From Botryotinia globosa (Eukaryota > Ascomycota > Leotiomycetes > Helotiales > Sclerotiniaceae), in assembly GCA_014898425.1 (NCBI GenBank), contig RCSZ01000003.1, forward strand, positions 62,001-126,000: a DNA stretch of 64,000 nucleotides, written 5' to 3'. The position numbers and the translations under genes were made by a program. Of the stretch, positions 37,729-50,121 are shown piece by piece (the stretch's first letter is position 1; the number at the start of each line of letters is the position of its first letter). The notes under the pieces were generated by a model. That model was not told where the DNA came from. It made no database searches and saw nothing but the letters and a program-made list of their open reading frames with translations.

Positions 37729-38048
37729 TGAAGAATTTGATGGTCGCAGATCATATTATTTGATTGAAAATAAAATTCAATGTAACTTCAACTAAATATT
37801 TAGTGTCTGGAGATGTAATGTCTGGTATGGTACGGTACGGTATGGTATGGTACGGTACGGTACGGGCAATAGCGAGCGACCAGTTCAACTTTGGGGACTT
37901 TCTTCACACGGGCAGGGAAAGTACAAAATTATTTATTGTACGGCAGAAAATAAAATTTCTATTGATGGCGAAAATATTATTTTTTCTAACGAAGAAGAAG
38001 AAGAAGTGTTTGAAGATATTGACTTATTAAAGAAATGTAATTGTTTTG

Positions 38049-38084
38049 TTCAATTCAATTCAATTCAATTCAATTCAATTCAAT
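38049..38084. repeat. (CAATT)n microsatellite
   Basis: About seven uninterrupted copies of the pentamer CAATT. Confidence 0.85.
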
Positions 38085-40088
38085 TTTTGAAGATTAATTA
38101 TCATGTTATCAATCATCATTTCATCATTATGGGTAACACAGATTTATTATTTTATAGTCGGACAGTACGTACAACGTACCTAGGTTTACACACGCTAAAA
38201 TCAAACCACCGTACGTACCTACTGTATATCCATCGATATCTGTAACATTCATCCGAGATAGATCAAGCAGCACAATTAACAAATGGATTGTGCTATATCG
38301 TGATGGTGCTTGTCATTACAAACTAAAAGGGGAAGGGGGGCCAGCAATACTACCACTGTCACACATATCTTGTGCCTGTGAGAATAATACCTATTCTTCG
38401 ATGAGGACAGTTGCGATGGAAGACTTCACGTCATGGTACTTGATTGGGGTCTAGTATTTATGACTTCTTTCATACACACATGAAGGTTTCAAAGAACTCG
38501 ATATGGGAAATCTTAGAAATTAAGAGTCATACTTGGACCATGCAATTGTTCTTGTCCAGGTAAGTTCCAAGAATTCACAAGAGTACAACCCAAAGTATAG
38601 GACAGGTTCAGCTTTCTGAGCTCTGAGCTCTGAGCTCTGTAGAAAGTCTTTGCTGGTATGGTCTAAACTCCCCTTTGCACCGTTATATATGTTGGTAGCT
38701 ATTACTCAATGCTGTGAGTGTTTCCCGCTCTCAGATGTAGTATGCCGGCGAGAAGAGCTTTCGAGTAATCAGTACCTAATCTGCGATCTTTCTCCTCAAG
38801 AACGTTGCTGCGCTTCCTGCACATATCAATAATCGCAGGTAGCCATCTGATGAGACTGAACAGTTGAGTAAGCACGGGAACATCACACCGTCGAAAGCCG
38901 TAGCGGTCACCATTGTGTGCAACGCGCATCCAGAGGTCTTACAATCACTCCACGAAAGCATATTGAGAAGCGTCATTCATTTCACAATTGCAAGATTGTT
39001 AGCGCCTGACCGCCCAAGCTAGATACTCATACTCCGTATAGTTATCTGCATATATGATCTTTCCGTTGTGAACTGGTCAAGACGAAAAGGGTGCGCTCAC
39101 AATTATTTGTACGGGCATGTTGACCACAACATTTCCAGCCATCCTCACATACACTACCATCATTCTTATGAACATGATATTCTATCCTCTTCGATACTCA
39201 GCTCTGTGCATTCATAATTCAACCCAGGTATCCGCAATCTCCCATTCACATACTTTCTTTTACATTTATCAACCTTTATTCCATGGAGAATCATTGTGTA
39301 CAATCAATGAAACCCGAGTGTATCTTTCCAGCTACTAGACCTCTCCTCTTTTCCCATTAAACGAGACGGTTTTGCTCGCAGCGGTTTGAGACGATGATTT
39401 TAGAGAAATAATTGCTTGACCCAAGATGTGCAATGCAAATGTGTTCAGAGGAGCCACTTCCCTCCGCCATAGAGGTGAGATTATGTACAGAAACTTTGCA
39501 TAGAAATTAACATGTGGTCGCTTCACTGAGAATTATTTATGACGCTGATGATCAAGCAAGATTCTACGTGTTCCTGTAGGCCGACATGTGTCACCAACGC
39601 CATGATCTAACCAGCACAGCATTGCAGGATAAATTGTTGAAATGAATAGACTTTTACTTTCCATTGCCCCTTTCCATATACCGAAGTTATAACTAGGCGT
39701 CCTCAGTTTTTCTCGTCTCTCAACCTCACTGCCGTCAAGTCAGACCAAAGGTATGGATCAACATATAGTCATAGATTTTCAAGCATTGAGAACTTTTATG
39801 TCTAACCGGCTTAAAAGGCGACATGAAAGCAGTAACTCAGCCAGCGTGCCTGATTGTGACAAATGATGATGCAAATCCAAAGAAATATTTGGCCAAAGTT
39901 AACAGGCCAACTGCAGCCTCAAGAGGAGAAATAGACTGTGAAGCGAAATATAGGAGTAAATAAACGAATCCAAGGCTTGTGTGGACAATAGTCGGATCTT
40001 GGAGAATGACATTGAGCCTCAGAAGCCCATATGAAGCAAGCTACAAAGTGCAATCGAAATGTCGGATGATTGGTTCTCCCTTTCAGTT

Positions 40089-40370
40089 CTAGGATAGTAA
40101 GATGAGTATTAACAACTTGTTATTTCTCGACCAACGAATATGGCAGGCCAAGCCGCCCTCAAAGACTTGATACCAATCGATGAATGGCTCGATGTTTTCC
40201 GTTGTGGCGTTGGTGAGGTTAATTGGTGTATATTCAACTACTGCGAAGGTATTCCCTACCTCCTTTGTAATTTTCTTGTTTGATCCAATGGAGGGGTAGG
40301 TGATCAAACAGACGCATTGTTCCAGATTATGTAGGGAAGAATGTTGTGAACTTATAAGACATGGATACAT
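40089..40370 (-). CDS. doubtful ORF, no family recognised
   Basis: A 93-codon minus-strand frame whose middle (EVGNTFAVVEYTPINLTNATTENIEPFIDWYQV) has a protein-like composition. A second frame (40370-40561, minus) abuts it, but no convincing splice joins them. It could be a fragment of a decayed gene or chance. Confidence 0.2.
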   Translation of the reverse strand: MYPCLISSQHSSLHNLEQCVCLITYPSIGSNKKITKEVGNTFAVVEYTPINLTNATTENIEPFIDWYQVFEGGLACHIRWSRNNKLLILILLS

Positions 40371-40653
40371 TAGTGTTTAGCGCCATTCATTTCCGTGGCA
40401 AGCGGGAAGACAAAACCAATTCCTGAGGATTTGAAACGATACGGAAAAAGATCCTGGTGATCAATCGATAGTGTAATACAGAGTCTAATCAACACTTTTC
40501 TCTTTGGTTGATAAGATTGTGAACTCGAATTTTGAGAAAATTGCTTTTCATTTGAACGCATTGACTTTGGAACATGGAGAGGAGAAAGTTACGAATAGAC
40601 TTGAGCACTGTGAGACGAGACGAGGTCCCTGTCCTTTGTGGAAAGACTCTGAT

Positions 40654-40738
40654 AGACTAGCAGATTAGCAGACTAGCAGATTAGCAGACTAGCAGATTAG
40701 CAGATTAGCAGATTAGCAGACTAGCAGACTAGCAGACT
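40654..40738. repeat. 8-bp AGAYTAGC tandem array
   Basis: About ten copies of an 8-bp unit alternating AGACTAGC and AGATTAGC. It lies about 770 bp upstream of the CCC2 start. Confidence 0.9.
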
Positions 40739-40855
40739 CGAGAGACAACGCGACTTCATTGACTTTCTGTAACTTGAACATTGAAATAATTAAATCATGA
40801 CTAATACCTAGGTAATTACTAATAATTACTACTCGTACAACTAATTAGATGAAAA

Positions 40856-40857
<2 letters not shown>

Positions 40858-40890
<33 letters not shown>
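40858..40890. repeat. (GA)n microsatellite
   Basis: An almost perfect GA run of about 30 nt upstream of CCC2. Confidence 0.85.
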
Positions 40891-40891
<1 letters not shown>

Positions 40892-41505
40892 CCGGGACCT
40901 TTGTAACATCTTCGCCCCAAAAGTCCTTCGGTCCTACTTTGTACAAACACTTTGTCTTCTTCCTCTTCTCTTTGTAGCTCTTCCTCTTCCTCTTTACATT
41001 GATTTCCCTTTAACATCTTGTCCTGATCCATTCATTCGTTCGTGAATATTGATTTCGAATATACTCGTATACTACCAGAAACACCTTCTTTTCCTGGGCA
41101 TCAGCACTCCTTCACAAATTAACCATCAGCCGCTTTCGGGCGTCACCGAACTCAACACCTCCCGCACATTTCTAAGCAAACATTCGGCATTCTGACATGA
41201 CGAAAACCACTCCAGACTGAACAAATAATCCATCAAGAATTATCCCAGGCGGAAGCAGGCCTTCTGTTATTACCTTCCTTCTTCAAATACTTGTTGATTT
41301 TTAAGTTTGTTCCTCATTAATCACCTTGCTCAATCGATAAAGACCCTTGTCCGATGTGACCACCCATGGTTGATATATGCAGCTGACGGAACGCATAGTA
41401 ACACGGATTGCACGGATTGCACCGATTATTCCGATACGATATTGATACATAAGTCTACCTAACCCTCCCAGCTGCTCTCAACTTTTACAGCTGTGAACTG
41501 TAGAA

Positions 41506-44500
41506 ATGGCTCCAAAATATTTGCAGGTTTCTACGGGGAGTACAGGCTCGAAGAGCCTTGCGACACCAACCGCGCACATGGCAACAACAACTGTGAAGGT
41601 TGATGGCATGACATGCGGGGCGTGCACATCTGCGGTAGAATCAGGATTCAATGGTGTAGATGGCATTGGAAACGTATCAGTGAGCTTGGTAATGGAGAGA
41701 GCTGTGATTATTCACGACCCAGAAAAGATACCGGCCGAGAAAATACAAGAGATCATTGAGGATCGCGGTTTCGATGCAGAAGTACTGGCTACGGATTTAC
41801 CCTCTCCCATGTTCGATAGAGATGAACACTATGACGATACCAACGATATTTCTGACGATGACGAGCCAAATGATGCGCCTATAACTATAACAACGTTTGC
41901 CGTAGAGGGAATGACATGCGGGGCTTGCACTTCAGCAGTGGAGGGGGGATTTGCGGATGTTCCGGGAGTGAAGTCTTTCAGTATATCATTACTGTCAGAA
42001 AGGGCAGTGGTCGAGCATGACATCACGATATTGACTGCGGAACAAATTGCAGAAATTATTGAGGATAGAGGGTTCGGAGCAACCACTGTCGAATCAACTA
42101 CAGCTACCCCTCCTTCACGAACACGTAAGTCGCGCCGCGGTAGCACTTCGAAGAGAGAAAAGGTCGCCACGACTACTATTGCTATTGAGGGGATGACTTG
42201 CGGTGCCTGCACATCCGCAGTCGAAGGTGGATTCCGGGATCTCGAGGGTCTTGTGCAGTTCAATGTCAGTTTACTTGCAGAGCGGGCCGTAGTTATTCAT
42301 GACCCCTCCAAACTATCTGCTGAGAAGATTGCCGAGATTATCGAAGATAGAGGTTTCGATGCAAAGATTATATCCACACAATTAGGCTCCAGTCAACAGT
42401 CGGCAGCTACCACATCACAGTTCAAGTTATTTGGAGTAGCGTCGGCTGCTGATGCGACCGCTTTGGAAACCAAACTTCTATCGCTACCGGGTGTCAATTC
42501 TGTAACGATAAGTCTCGCCAAGAATCGGTTAACTATCTCTCATCAACCAAATATCGCTGGGCTGCGAGCTCTCGTCGACCTCATCGAGTCTCAAGGTTAC
42601 AATGCTTTGGTCGCTGATAATGACGACAATAATGCTCAACTTGAATCTCTTGCGAAGACCAGAGAGATAACTGAATGGCGTACCGCCTTCAGGACTTCTT
42701 TGAGCTTTGCTATTCCGGTCTTTTTCATTAGCATGGTATTTCCTATGCTCATCCCGTTTTTGGATTTTGGAAGCTATGTGGTCTTCTTCCCTGGATTGTA
42801 CCTTGGTGATATCGTTTGTTTAGTTCTCACGATACCCGTTCAATTCGGCATTGGAAAGCGTTTTTATGTTTCTGCATACAAATCTATGAAACATGGTTCA
42901 CCTACAATGGACGTATTAGTTGTTCTCGGAACATCTGCCGCTTTCTTCTTCAGTGTTGCAGCTATGATCGTCTCCGTTCTTCTTCCCCCCCACACTCGAC
43001 CAAGCACTATTTTTGACACAAGCAGTATGCTTATTACCTTTATCACTCTGGGACGATTTCTTGAAAACCGAGCAAAGGGCCAGACCTCGAAAGCACTTTC
43101 TCGCCTCATGTCTTTAGCTCCGTCTATGGCAACCATTTATGCCGATCCAATTGCTGCAGAGAAAGCAGCTGAGGATTGGGATACCAGAGAATCAAAAACT
43201 GATCACGCTCAAGAAGGAAATGCTACAGAGGAAAAGGTCATTCCCACTGAACTCATACAAGTTGGCGACATTGTTATTTTACGACCCGGCGATAAGATCC
43301 CTGCGGATGGAACTGTCACTCGAGGTGAGACTTACGTTGATGAAAGTATGATTACCGGCGAGGCGATGCCAGTATTGAAAAAGAAGGGAAGTCTACTCAT
43401 TGGTGGTACAGTCAATGGTGCGGGCAGAGTCGACTTCCGTGTTACACGTGCTGGTCGAGACACTCAATTAAGTCAAATTGTGAAGTTGGTTCAGGACGCA
43501 CAAACTACAAGGGCCCCAATTCAACGACTGGCTGATACCATTGCCGGCTACTTTGTTCCATTCATCCTTTGTCTCGGGTTTCTTACATTCTCAATTTGGA
43601 TGATCCTTAGCCATGTCCTTTCGCATCCGCCAAAGATTTTTGTGGATGAAAAGAGTGGTGGAAAATTCATGGTTTGTGTTAAACTTTGTATCTCGGTCAT
43701 TGTTTTTGCCTGTCCATGCGCTTTAGGTCTTGCAACTCCCACTGCTGTGATGGTAGGGACCGGTGTGGGTGCAGAAAATGGAATTCTGGTCAAAGGTGGT
43801 GCTGCTCTAGAGACGGCTACTAAGATTACACAAGTTGTCCTTGACAAAACTGGCACAATCACAGAGGGTAAAATGAGCGTTGCAAAGATCAACCTGGTTT
43901 CCGCCTGGAAGAACAATGAATCACGTAAAAGACTATGGTGGACAATCGTTGGCCTTTCCGAAATGGGCAGTGAACATCCTATCGGTAAAGCTATACTCGC
44001 TGCTGCCAAGGAAGAACTTGGAGTCGGCCCTGAAGGCACTATTGATGGGAGCATTGGTGATTTCGAAGCTGCCGTTGGTAATGGTATTAGCGCTTTGGTT
44101 GAGCCTGCTGTTAGCCACGAACGTACTCGTCACAGAATCTTAGTCGGCAATGTTCGCTATTTAACAAACAATAATGTATCTGTACCCCAAGATGCCATCA
44201 AGTCTTCTGAGGAAGAAAATGTCAAAGCTGCTGGATCATCTAAAACTTCATCGGCAGGTACAACCAATATCTTCATCGCTATCGACGGATCTTATTCTGG
44301 CCACTTGTGTCTTGCGGACACCGTCAAAGATAGCGCTGTCGCAGCCATTGCCGCTCTTCATCGTATGGGTATCAAAACTGCAATTGTCACAGGTGATCAA
44401 CGTCCAACCGCGCTTGCAGTTGCACGTATCGTTGGCATTCCACCTAAAAATGTTCACGCTGGAGTTACCCCTGATCAAAAGCAGGATATCATTCGCAAGC

Positions 44501-45051
44501 TCCAATCTCGTGGAGAATGTGTTGCAATGGTAGGAGATGGAATCAACGATTCTCCTGCTCTTGCCACAGCAGATGTTGGCATTGCTATGGCAGGTGGTAC
44601 TGATGTCGCTATGGAAGCAGCAGACGTTGTTCTCATGAGACCAAATAATCTTATGGACATTCCTGCGTCTATTCAACTTGCCAGATCAATTTTCAACCGT
44701 ATCAAGCTTAATTTAGCTTGGGCATGCGGTTATAATATTGTTGGTCTTCCGTTCGCCATGGGCATCTTCCTTCCATTCGGACTACATCTACACCCAATGG
44801 CAGCAGGTGCAGCAATGGCTTTCAGTAGCGTGAGTGTAGTGTGCAGTAGTCTGTTATTGAAGACTTGGAAAAGACCTAGGTGGATGGAAGATGCTTTGAT
44901 GGAAGAAAAAGGACAATTAAGAAAGAGGGGTCAAGGTTGGGGTTTCGGAGGCTGGAGTGGAAAGGTTACGGATGCTTATAGAGCTGTTATTGGAAGGGGC
45001 AGAGGTGATGAAGGGGGGTATGTTCCTTTAAATACTCTGGAACCTGTATAG
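41506..45051 (+). CDS. CCC2: copper-transporting P1B-type ATPase Ccc2
   Basis: An intron-free frame of 1181 aa. Three N-terminal heavy-metal (HMA) domains each carry MTCGACTSAV (CxxC at 37-40, 138-141 and 232-235). A fourth HMA-like repeat at about 304-371 has lost the Cys pair. Then come eight predicted membrane segments and the P-type ATPase core: TGEAMPV actuator loop, CPC at 736-738 in the membrane (copper path), DKTGT with phosphorylated Asp at 780, SEHPIGKAI (the HP motif of P1B pumps) and GDGINDSPAL at 1010-1019. Ccc2 loads copper into the trans-Golgi lumen for secreted cuproenzymes such as laccases and the multicopper ferroxidase, receiving copper from the Atx1 chaperone. Four HMA-like repeats are more than yeast Ccc2 has (two). 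Confidence 0.95.
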   Translation: MAPKYLQVSTGSTGSKSLATPTAHMATTTVKVDGMTCGACTSAVESGFNGVDGIGNVSVSLVMERAVIIHDPEKIPAEKIQEIIEDRGFDAEVLATDLPSPMFDRDEHYDDTNDISDDDEPNDAPITITTFAVEGMTCGACTSAVEGGFADVPGVKSFSISLLSERAVVEHDITILTAEQIAEIIEDRGFGATTVESTTATPPSRTRKSRRGSTSKREKVATTTIAIEGMTCGACTSAVEGGFRDLEGLVQFNVSLLAERAVVIHDPSKLSAEKIAEIIEDRGFDAKIISTQLGSSQQSAATTSQFKLFGVASAADATALETKLLSLPGVNSVTISLAKNRLTISHQPNIAGLRALVDLIESQGYNALVADNDDNNAQLESLAKTREITEWRTAFRTSLSFAIPVFFISMVFPMLIPFLDFGSYVVFFPGLYLGDIVCLVLTIPVQFGIGKRFYVSAYKSMKHGSPTMDVLVVLGTSAAFFFSVAAMIVSVLLPPHTRPSTIFDTSSMLITFITLGRFLENRAKGQTSKALSRLMSLAPSMATIYADPIAAEKAAEDWDTRESKTDHAQEGNATEEKVIPTELIQVGDIVILRPGDKIPADGTVTRGETYVDESMITGEAMPVLKKKGSLLIGGTVNGAGRVDFRVTRAGRDTQLSQIVKLVQDAQTTRAPIQRLADTIAGYFVPFILCLGFLTFSIWMILSHVLSHPPKIFVDEKSGGKFMVCVKLCISVIVFACPCALGLATPTAVMVGTGVGAENGILVKGGAALETATKITQVVLDKTGTITEGKMSVAKINLVSAWKNNESRKRLWWTIVGLSEMGSEHPIGKAILAAAKEELGVGPEGTIDGSIGDFEAAVGNGISALVEPAVSHERTRHRILVGNVRYLTNNNVSVPQDAIKSSEEENVKAAGSSKTSSAGTTNIFIAIDGSYSGHLCLADTVKDSAVAAIAALHRMGIKTAIVTGDQRPTALAVARIVGIPPKNVHAGVTPDQKQDIIRKLQSRGECVAMVGDGINDSPALATADVGIAMAGGTDVAMEAADVVLMRPNNLMDIPASIQLARSIFNRIKLNLAWACGYNIVGLPFAMGIFLPFGLHLHPMAAGAAMAFSSVSVVCSSLLLKTWKRPRWMEDALMEEKGQLRKRGQGWGFGGWSGKVTDAYRAVIGRGRGDEGGYVPLNTLEPV

Positions 45052-46181
45052 GTTAGAGTTGGATATTGAATTGAAGGGAAGAATATTGGATTTAATTTGT
45101 TATTGCGAGATATCCTCTTTTGGTTTTTTGGGCGTTATTATGAGCTTGCCAGCGACACCCATTCGTTGTGAGTTATAGGATGGTTAAAGCTTTTCACTAG
45201 TCGGTGTATTGTACAATTCTAGTTTCTTTCTTGGTCTAAATCTAGACATGTAAAAAATCACAAGAGAAATTCAACCAGCACAAGATAAGATCCGAAGCTC
45301 TATGATGATACGACTATGATGATAAAGACCGATTCCTCATTCTCTCGCACACTCGCATACTTCATCTTGCGTTGATGAATATCGGAATGTGACCGTGATT
45401 CCAAATGAAAAAGCAAGATCTTCCTGTTCAAGATCGTTATTAAGATGTATTGCAATCTTGACTTCCATTCCACCATTCAGAAACAGGCAACAGCACCCGA
45501 GTTTTCACCCCGAATGGAGTGTCATCGTGCTATGTATCACCCAGCGTTTAGAAAATACGGACAGCCGGGTTCTCTGACCTTGATTACGTTGATGGATGAT
45601 CAATCTTTTCTGCGGTTGGGGGTTTCTGCATAGCTACTTACGTAGTTTTAGGATCTTAGTCTTATGCATGTAAACAGGATACCGCATACACTGTATATTT
45701 AGCTATCCGGATTCAGGAAGTTTGGTGAGAAAATTGTCGCTTGGAGGTGGAAGAGGTATAGGGCTCATAACCGCTTCACCTACATATTTGTCATTGGTGA
45801 GTCGATACCTAGGTGTTCACTGTTTATGTATGCGTGTTGCTCATGTACGAGAAGAATTCAGCTACTCGTTTTGGAAGTTTAGCGATGCTCGATTTTTTCT
45901 CCTTGGTTTTGTCTATGATACCCTTTATTTTTATAGTAATGGGAGGTATTGTTTGACATTTTGTATTACATATTTGCCAACTCGAAAGTTTGTAATTGGA
46001 ACTGAATTCGATAGATTGAGTTATGGAATTTACTAGTTAAGCTATGTCGATCTTTCAGTTTGTACACGAGTATCTCCTGTCCCCTGATATATACCTCTTG
46101 TCTCTAACTGCCTTATATACTACCAATGCACAATCTTGAGATTCTATCTAGCAATGCCTGATTCTACGTTACCGGGTTTAT
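45052..46181. other. 3' spacer between convergent genes
   Basis: About 1.1 kb between the CCC2 and DUF3112 stops. Only short frames without recognisable features. Confidence 0.55.
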
Positions 46182-47583
46182 TTATTTGTTAGCTTTCTCG
46201 ACATCGATATCGACATTCTCTCGACTTCCCACTGCCTCCGGTGTAACTTCTCCACTAGCATTACTACCAACCGCTGTCTCTGCATCAGCCTCCCCATCCT
46301 CAACCTTGACATTCCTCTCCGAAAATATCTCATCCCCTTCAACACTCCACTCCCTCCATTCCCCCTTGAAGCCCCTCATCCACTCCCACCTAGCTTCTCT
46401 TGCACCTTCTTTACCTCTCGCTGGCATCCCTCCCGGTCCCCCTTTCCTGAAATCTCCCTGAACCTTTGTTCCATTCGGAACGATAAACCTCCTATCCACC
46501 CTCATGAGCGCAAATAAGAAGAGCACCACAATTTCAATCCCAAAGTCAAAGATATAAAAACATGCTTTACTATGATACCAAGCCGGATCATCGATGCTTC
46601 TGGGTAGATATGCCGTTCCTGCTCTGAAAGCCGCTCCGAGAGTAAGTAATAATGAAGTCACAAGCACCAATCGAACTTTCGTTCTTAGTTTCCCGGTCCC
46701 GAATTTTTCCACCTGGTTCCGAGGGAGAAGAAGCCGTAAGACCAGGAGTGGAATTGGAGCGAACGCAAAGATGGCAAAATATGTGCTAACAACCAATATG
46801 ATAACCCGATCGATCCACAAAACATGTGGATCTAGTGTAAAGAAATTCTCGACAAGAACCGATATATTTGTGATCAATCCTGCGAAGAGACTCACATAGC
46901 CTACGCGAAAACAAGTCCGCACCGAATGTTTCCATGCCCACGGATGATATGCCCTCAATAATCGACTTGTGAAAATGATATTGATGAGATATAACAATAT
47001 TGTGCCTGCGGCGACGAAAACTTGGGCCGCGAGCGCGAGACGGATGTTGGAGGGGTAGGATGCCCAGACGATACGAAGAGCGCAGGTTATGACGCGGGAA
47101 AAGGAAAAGCCGAATGCCATGCCGGACATGAGGAATTTTTGGCCGCGGCGGAAGTTTATTTGGAGGAGAGACATGTGGATGATGGAGGAGAGGAGGAAGA
47201 GAAGCATGAAGATTGTGGTGAGGGGTGTATCGATTGGGTGGGTGGGTGTGAGGCCTATGATGGCGGATTTTGGGGGGTAGGGTGGTGACATCTTGATGGT
47301 GTGTTAGTTGTGTATTTGGTTGTGAGAAGGGAGATTGTAGAAGGGAGATTGTAGAAGGGAGATTGTAGAAGGGAGATTGTAGAAGGGAGATTGTAGAAGG
47401 GAGATTGTAGAAGGGAGATTGTAGAAGGGAGATTGTAGAAGGGAGATTGTAGAAGGGAGATTGTAGAACGGGCAGGAGGAGGAGAGGAGAAGGAGAAGGT
47501 TGGGAGAAATGATTGATGAGAACGGGAGGGACAGACAAGAGCAAGAAGAGGAGTGAACTTACATTCATGGTATTTGAGGCCAT
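46182..47583 (-). CDS. DUF3112-family fungal multipass membrane protein
   Basis: Two exons on the minus strand: a 21-nt first exon (47583-47563, MASNTMN) and 47291-46182, giving 376 aa. The 271-nt intron runs GTAAGTT to ATCAAG with a CTAAC branch site, and it holds a 14-bp minisatellite. Starting at 47291 instead gives 369 aa and cannot be excluded. About seven hydrophobic segments are visible: TTIFMLLFLLSSIIHMSL, MAFGFSFSRVITCAL, IRLALAAQVFVAAGTILLYL, VGYVSLFAGLITNISVLV, IILVVSTYFAIFAFAPIPLL, LVLVTSLLLTLGAAF and FGIEIVVLFLFALM, then a charged cytosolic tail. The FRRGQKFLMSGMAFGFSFSR and PSNIRLALAAQVFVAAG stretches match the family. Function is unknown; a receptor-like 7TM role has been suggested for such proteins only by topology. 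Confidence 0.8.
47325..47468. repeat. 14-bp minisatellite within the DUF3112 intron
   Basis: About ten near-perfect copies of a 14-bp unit (GAAGGGAGATTGTA). On the coding (minus) strand it is pyrimidine-rich, and it makes up about half of the predicted first intron. Confidence 0.9.
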
Positions 47584-50121
47584 CGGGCTTCCCAATTGAA
47601 AAGGAAAGAAATACTTATATGGTTTGCACAAAGGATCTATTATTTCAGACCCCTTTTCTCAAAAAAGGGTTATCAGATCCTATCATTTCGTCAAAACGAT
47701 TTTAACATACCCTCTTGAAGCAATGAACGTAAACTACCTACGTTTTATGATTCCAAGCTCTTACGTCAAACTTCACCTTCACTTCACTGGCAAACAAGAT
47801 GATAAAAAACAGAGATGAAAGAAAACTGGCAGACTCTTTAATCTAATGTAGCACAAGGAATGTTGTACCAGGAAGAAAGAGTGTCATGAAGCGGAACTAC
47901 CACCACATTCTATAAGATACGCCAAATCTTGGATAGGATATTGAATTTGTCTAGTAGTCGTCTTTGGTTGCCTTGCACCTCGATACACAACATTCGATAT
48001 TTTGGTAGCCATCTTTCGTAACATGTCGATTATCCAACCAGGAAACGAAATTCAAACCCAAAGATACATCAGTCCGCAATTATAAATCTAATTGCTATTT
48101 CCATATTCACCTCCGCTCGAATTCCCCTACCTGGATCTCCAATCGCCAGCCTCGATACTCACCATATAGCTAAGCTGTTGGTCATATTGTCATTTTCAAC
48201 CAACAGTGAATACAACAGAGAGATCGGAATCTCGCTCTTACAAAAGACCGATTGTTGTGTATATTTCTATATTTGACCACTAGACTGTTCGACCCTGATT
48301 TGGGTTTCGCTTTTTTCCACGAGAGGATTTCATGCTATCCATTTCCATCCTTTTCTGACAGCTAGAGCCAGGGGTCAGGCGAAAAATGAATCCCGAGTAC
48401 CGACACCTACTTTACACTCTCTCCGATGTCCCGCTCACGCCACTGAATATTAAGCATCGGGGCGTTCACGATGAGCCACCATCTGAAGAAAATCAAAGAT
48501 CTACGCGAAAAGCCCTGGCTGAATGAGTAGAGGCTTTAATTACTAGGTATGCAGATTGATTTTCGTGGGGAGGCGTTCTTGTGCGAGGGTTGAAGCATTT
48601 GCCAGCTATCTTGTATCGTTTCGCATCTGCTGTGCTACATCGCTAATGTTGGGTTCCACTGATACGAAGTATCTTGGAAGTGTTACGGATGGAATTTGAT
48701 GGAGTACAAAAGGGGCAATTTGGATGTATTGGATATGGTTGTGACTGTATGTGGAATATTTAGCCCCAAGACCCAGAGGCTAACGAGTCCTGTTGGTGAG
48801 TATACAAGCCACCTAAGACTATAAACTAGAGAGGTATTCATTGCGATTCGGTTTCTATCAGTAGATGGGGGCTGGATATCTGGTCCTGAGATTCTTGACC
48901 GTTGTAGTGAGAATAGAGAGACAATTTGCCAGAGATACTTATTACTTGCTCAATCTCGCCGGTGATAGATAGAAATACGTTTCATGCTGACCCCCAATCA
49001 ATTGCGATGTACCTCTGCATACCTGTGACTATATGTTTTCAGACCCCGAGGCTGATGTACTCACCTCCATTTGACTAAGGTTGGGGTTCATACCCAATGG
49101 CCTACCAGATTGTGGTAGCTGTTGTAGAGAGTCAAACCCGCGGGCATGATTAGCTTCATCGGGTAGAAATTGGTGTGATGATTGAAAATTGGCTATTCAA
49201 CGGACTTGCAAGCGACTAACAGTCAAGGTTCGAGCTGGCTACCGGTTGAACCAATCCTGTTAGGTACATTTGAGATGAAGAACCTAACAAGCATGTGGAA
49301 GCTTATTCTTTGAAGGGATAGTTGTTCTAAGTTCAAGTGCTTCAAAGACTATTGATAGCTATCGAGAGAGAGATATAGGCTGTATTGAGACTGTTGGAGA
49401 AAGAGGGGAAAGATAATACTTTGGAGAAGGAAGCAAATGTGCTTAGCGATATCTCCCCCCCTTTATCGATGATTAATGTTTGCCGATAAGATAAGTTATC
49501 CTGAAACCTCGGGACTAGATTGCTGCTTGGTTTGGACGTCGAGATTAGAAATCCAATCCACGATTCAAGGGAAGCAAGATGTATTGAGGACGCAGTGGAA
49601 TGATAATCTGGTGATTATGATTACCATTTTGTTTACCTTCTTAAGAGATATAAATGAGGGAATACACCACGGTATAATGATTAGGATTGTTCCATGACTG
49701 ACAGGCACTCTTCTATTGATATAGAACATCCAATTCGAACCCAGTGTTCAAATTTGGTTGCATGTCAACAATACAATTGAATAGCCATGATAGAGGAATA
49801 TGCTGTACGACTCTGGGTTGGTCCGAATCCCTTGCTTCTTCTTGCTTGGAGGAAATCTCGTGGGAGTTTTGGCTGATGGCAGAATAAAGGCGGTGTACAT
49901 CGCCGTTTTAACTTATGACGTTTTTATCCTATAACCTTATACTTGCACTATTTTATGCACCCGGGCGATCCAAGCACAAGACAAAATGCGACAAGCTCCA
50001 TCTACTACTCCAGGACATGACTTTTAAACATCCATACATGTGATTTTTATTGATATAATTATAAGTTTGAATATAACTGCACTCCTGTCGAAACCTCAAT
50101 CAATCTACAATTCCGAGCAAA
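47584..50121. other. 2.5-kb intergenic region, no supported gene
   Basis: A divergent spacer between the DUF3112 gene and the RMD1-like gene. Only short frames; no repeat array or RNA gene recognised. Confidence 0.55.

Larger units (their letters stand above)
37729..41505. other. 3.8-kb intergenic region with several tandem repeats
   Basis: A spacer between divergent SAS4 and CCC2. Repeats: GGTAY pentamers at about 37825-37866, CAATT pentamers at about 38049-38084, an 8-bp AGAYTAGC array at 40654-40738 and a (GA)n run at about 40858-40890. Apart from a weak minus-strand frame at 40089-40370, I see no gene. Confidence 0.55.

Noticed and set aside
46786..47631. A 281-codon minus-strand frame
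   Set aside because: It runs through the minisatellite intron and then out of frame with the clear DUF3112 protein; only its short MASNTMN segment is used as exon 1.
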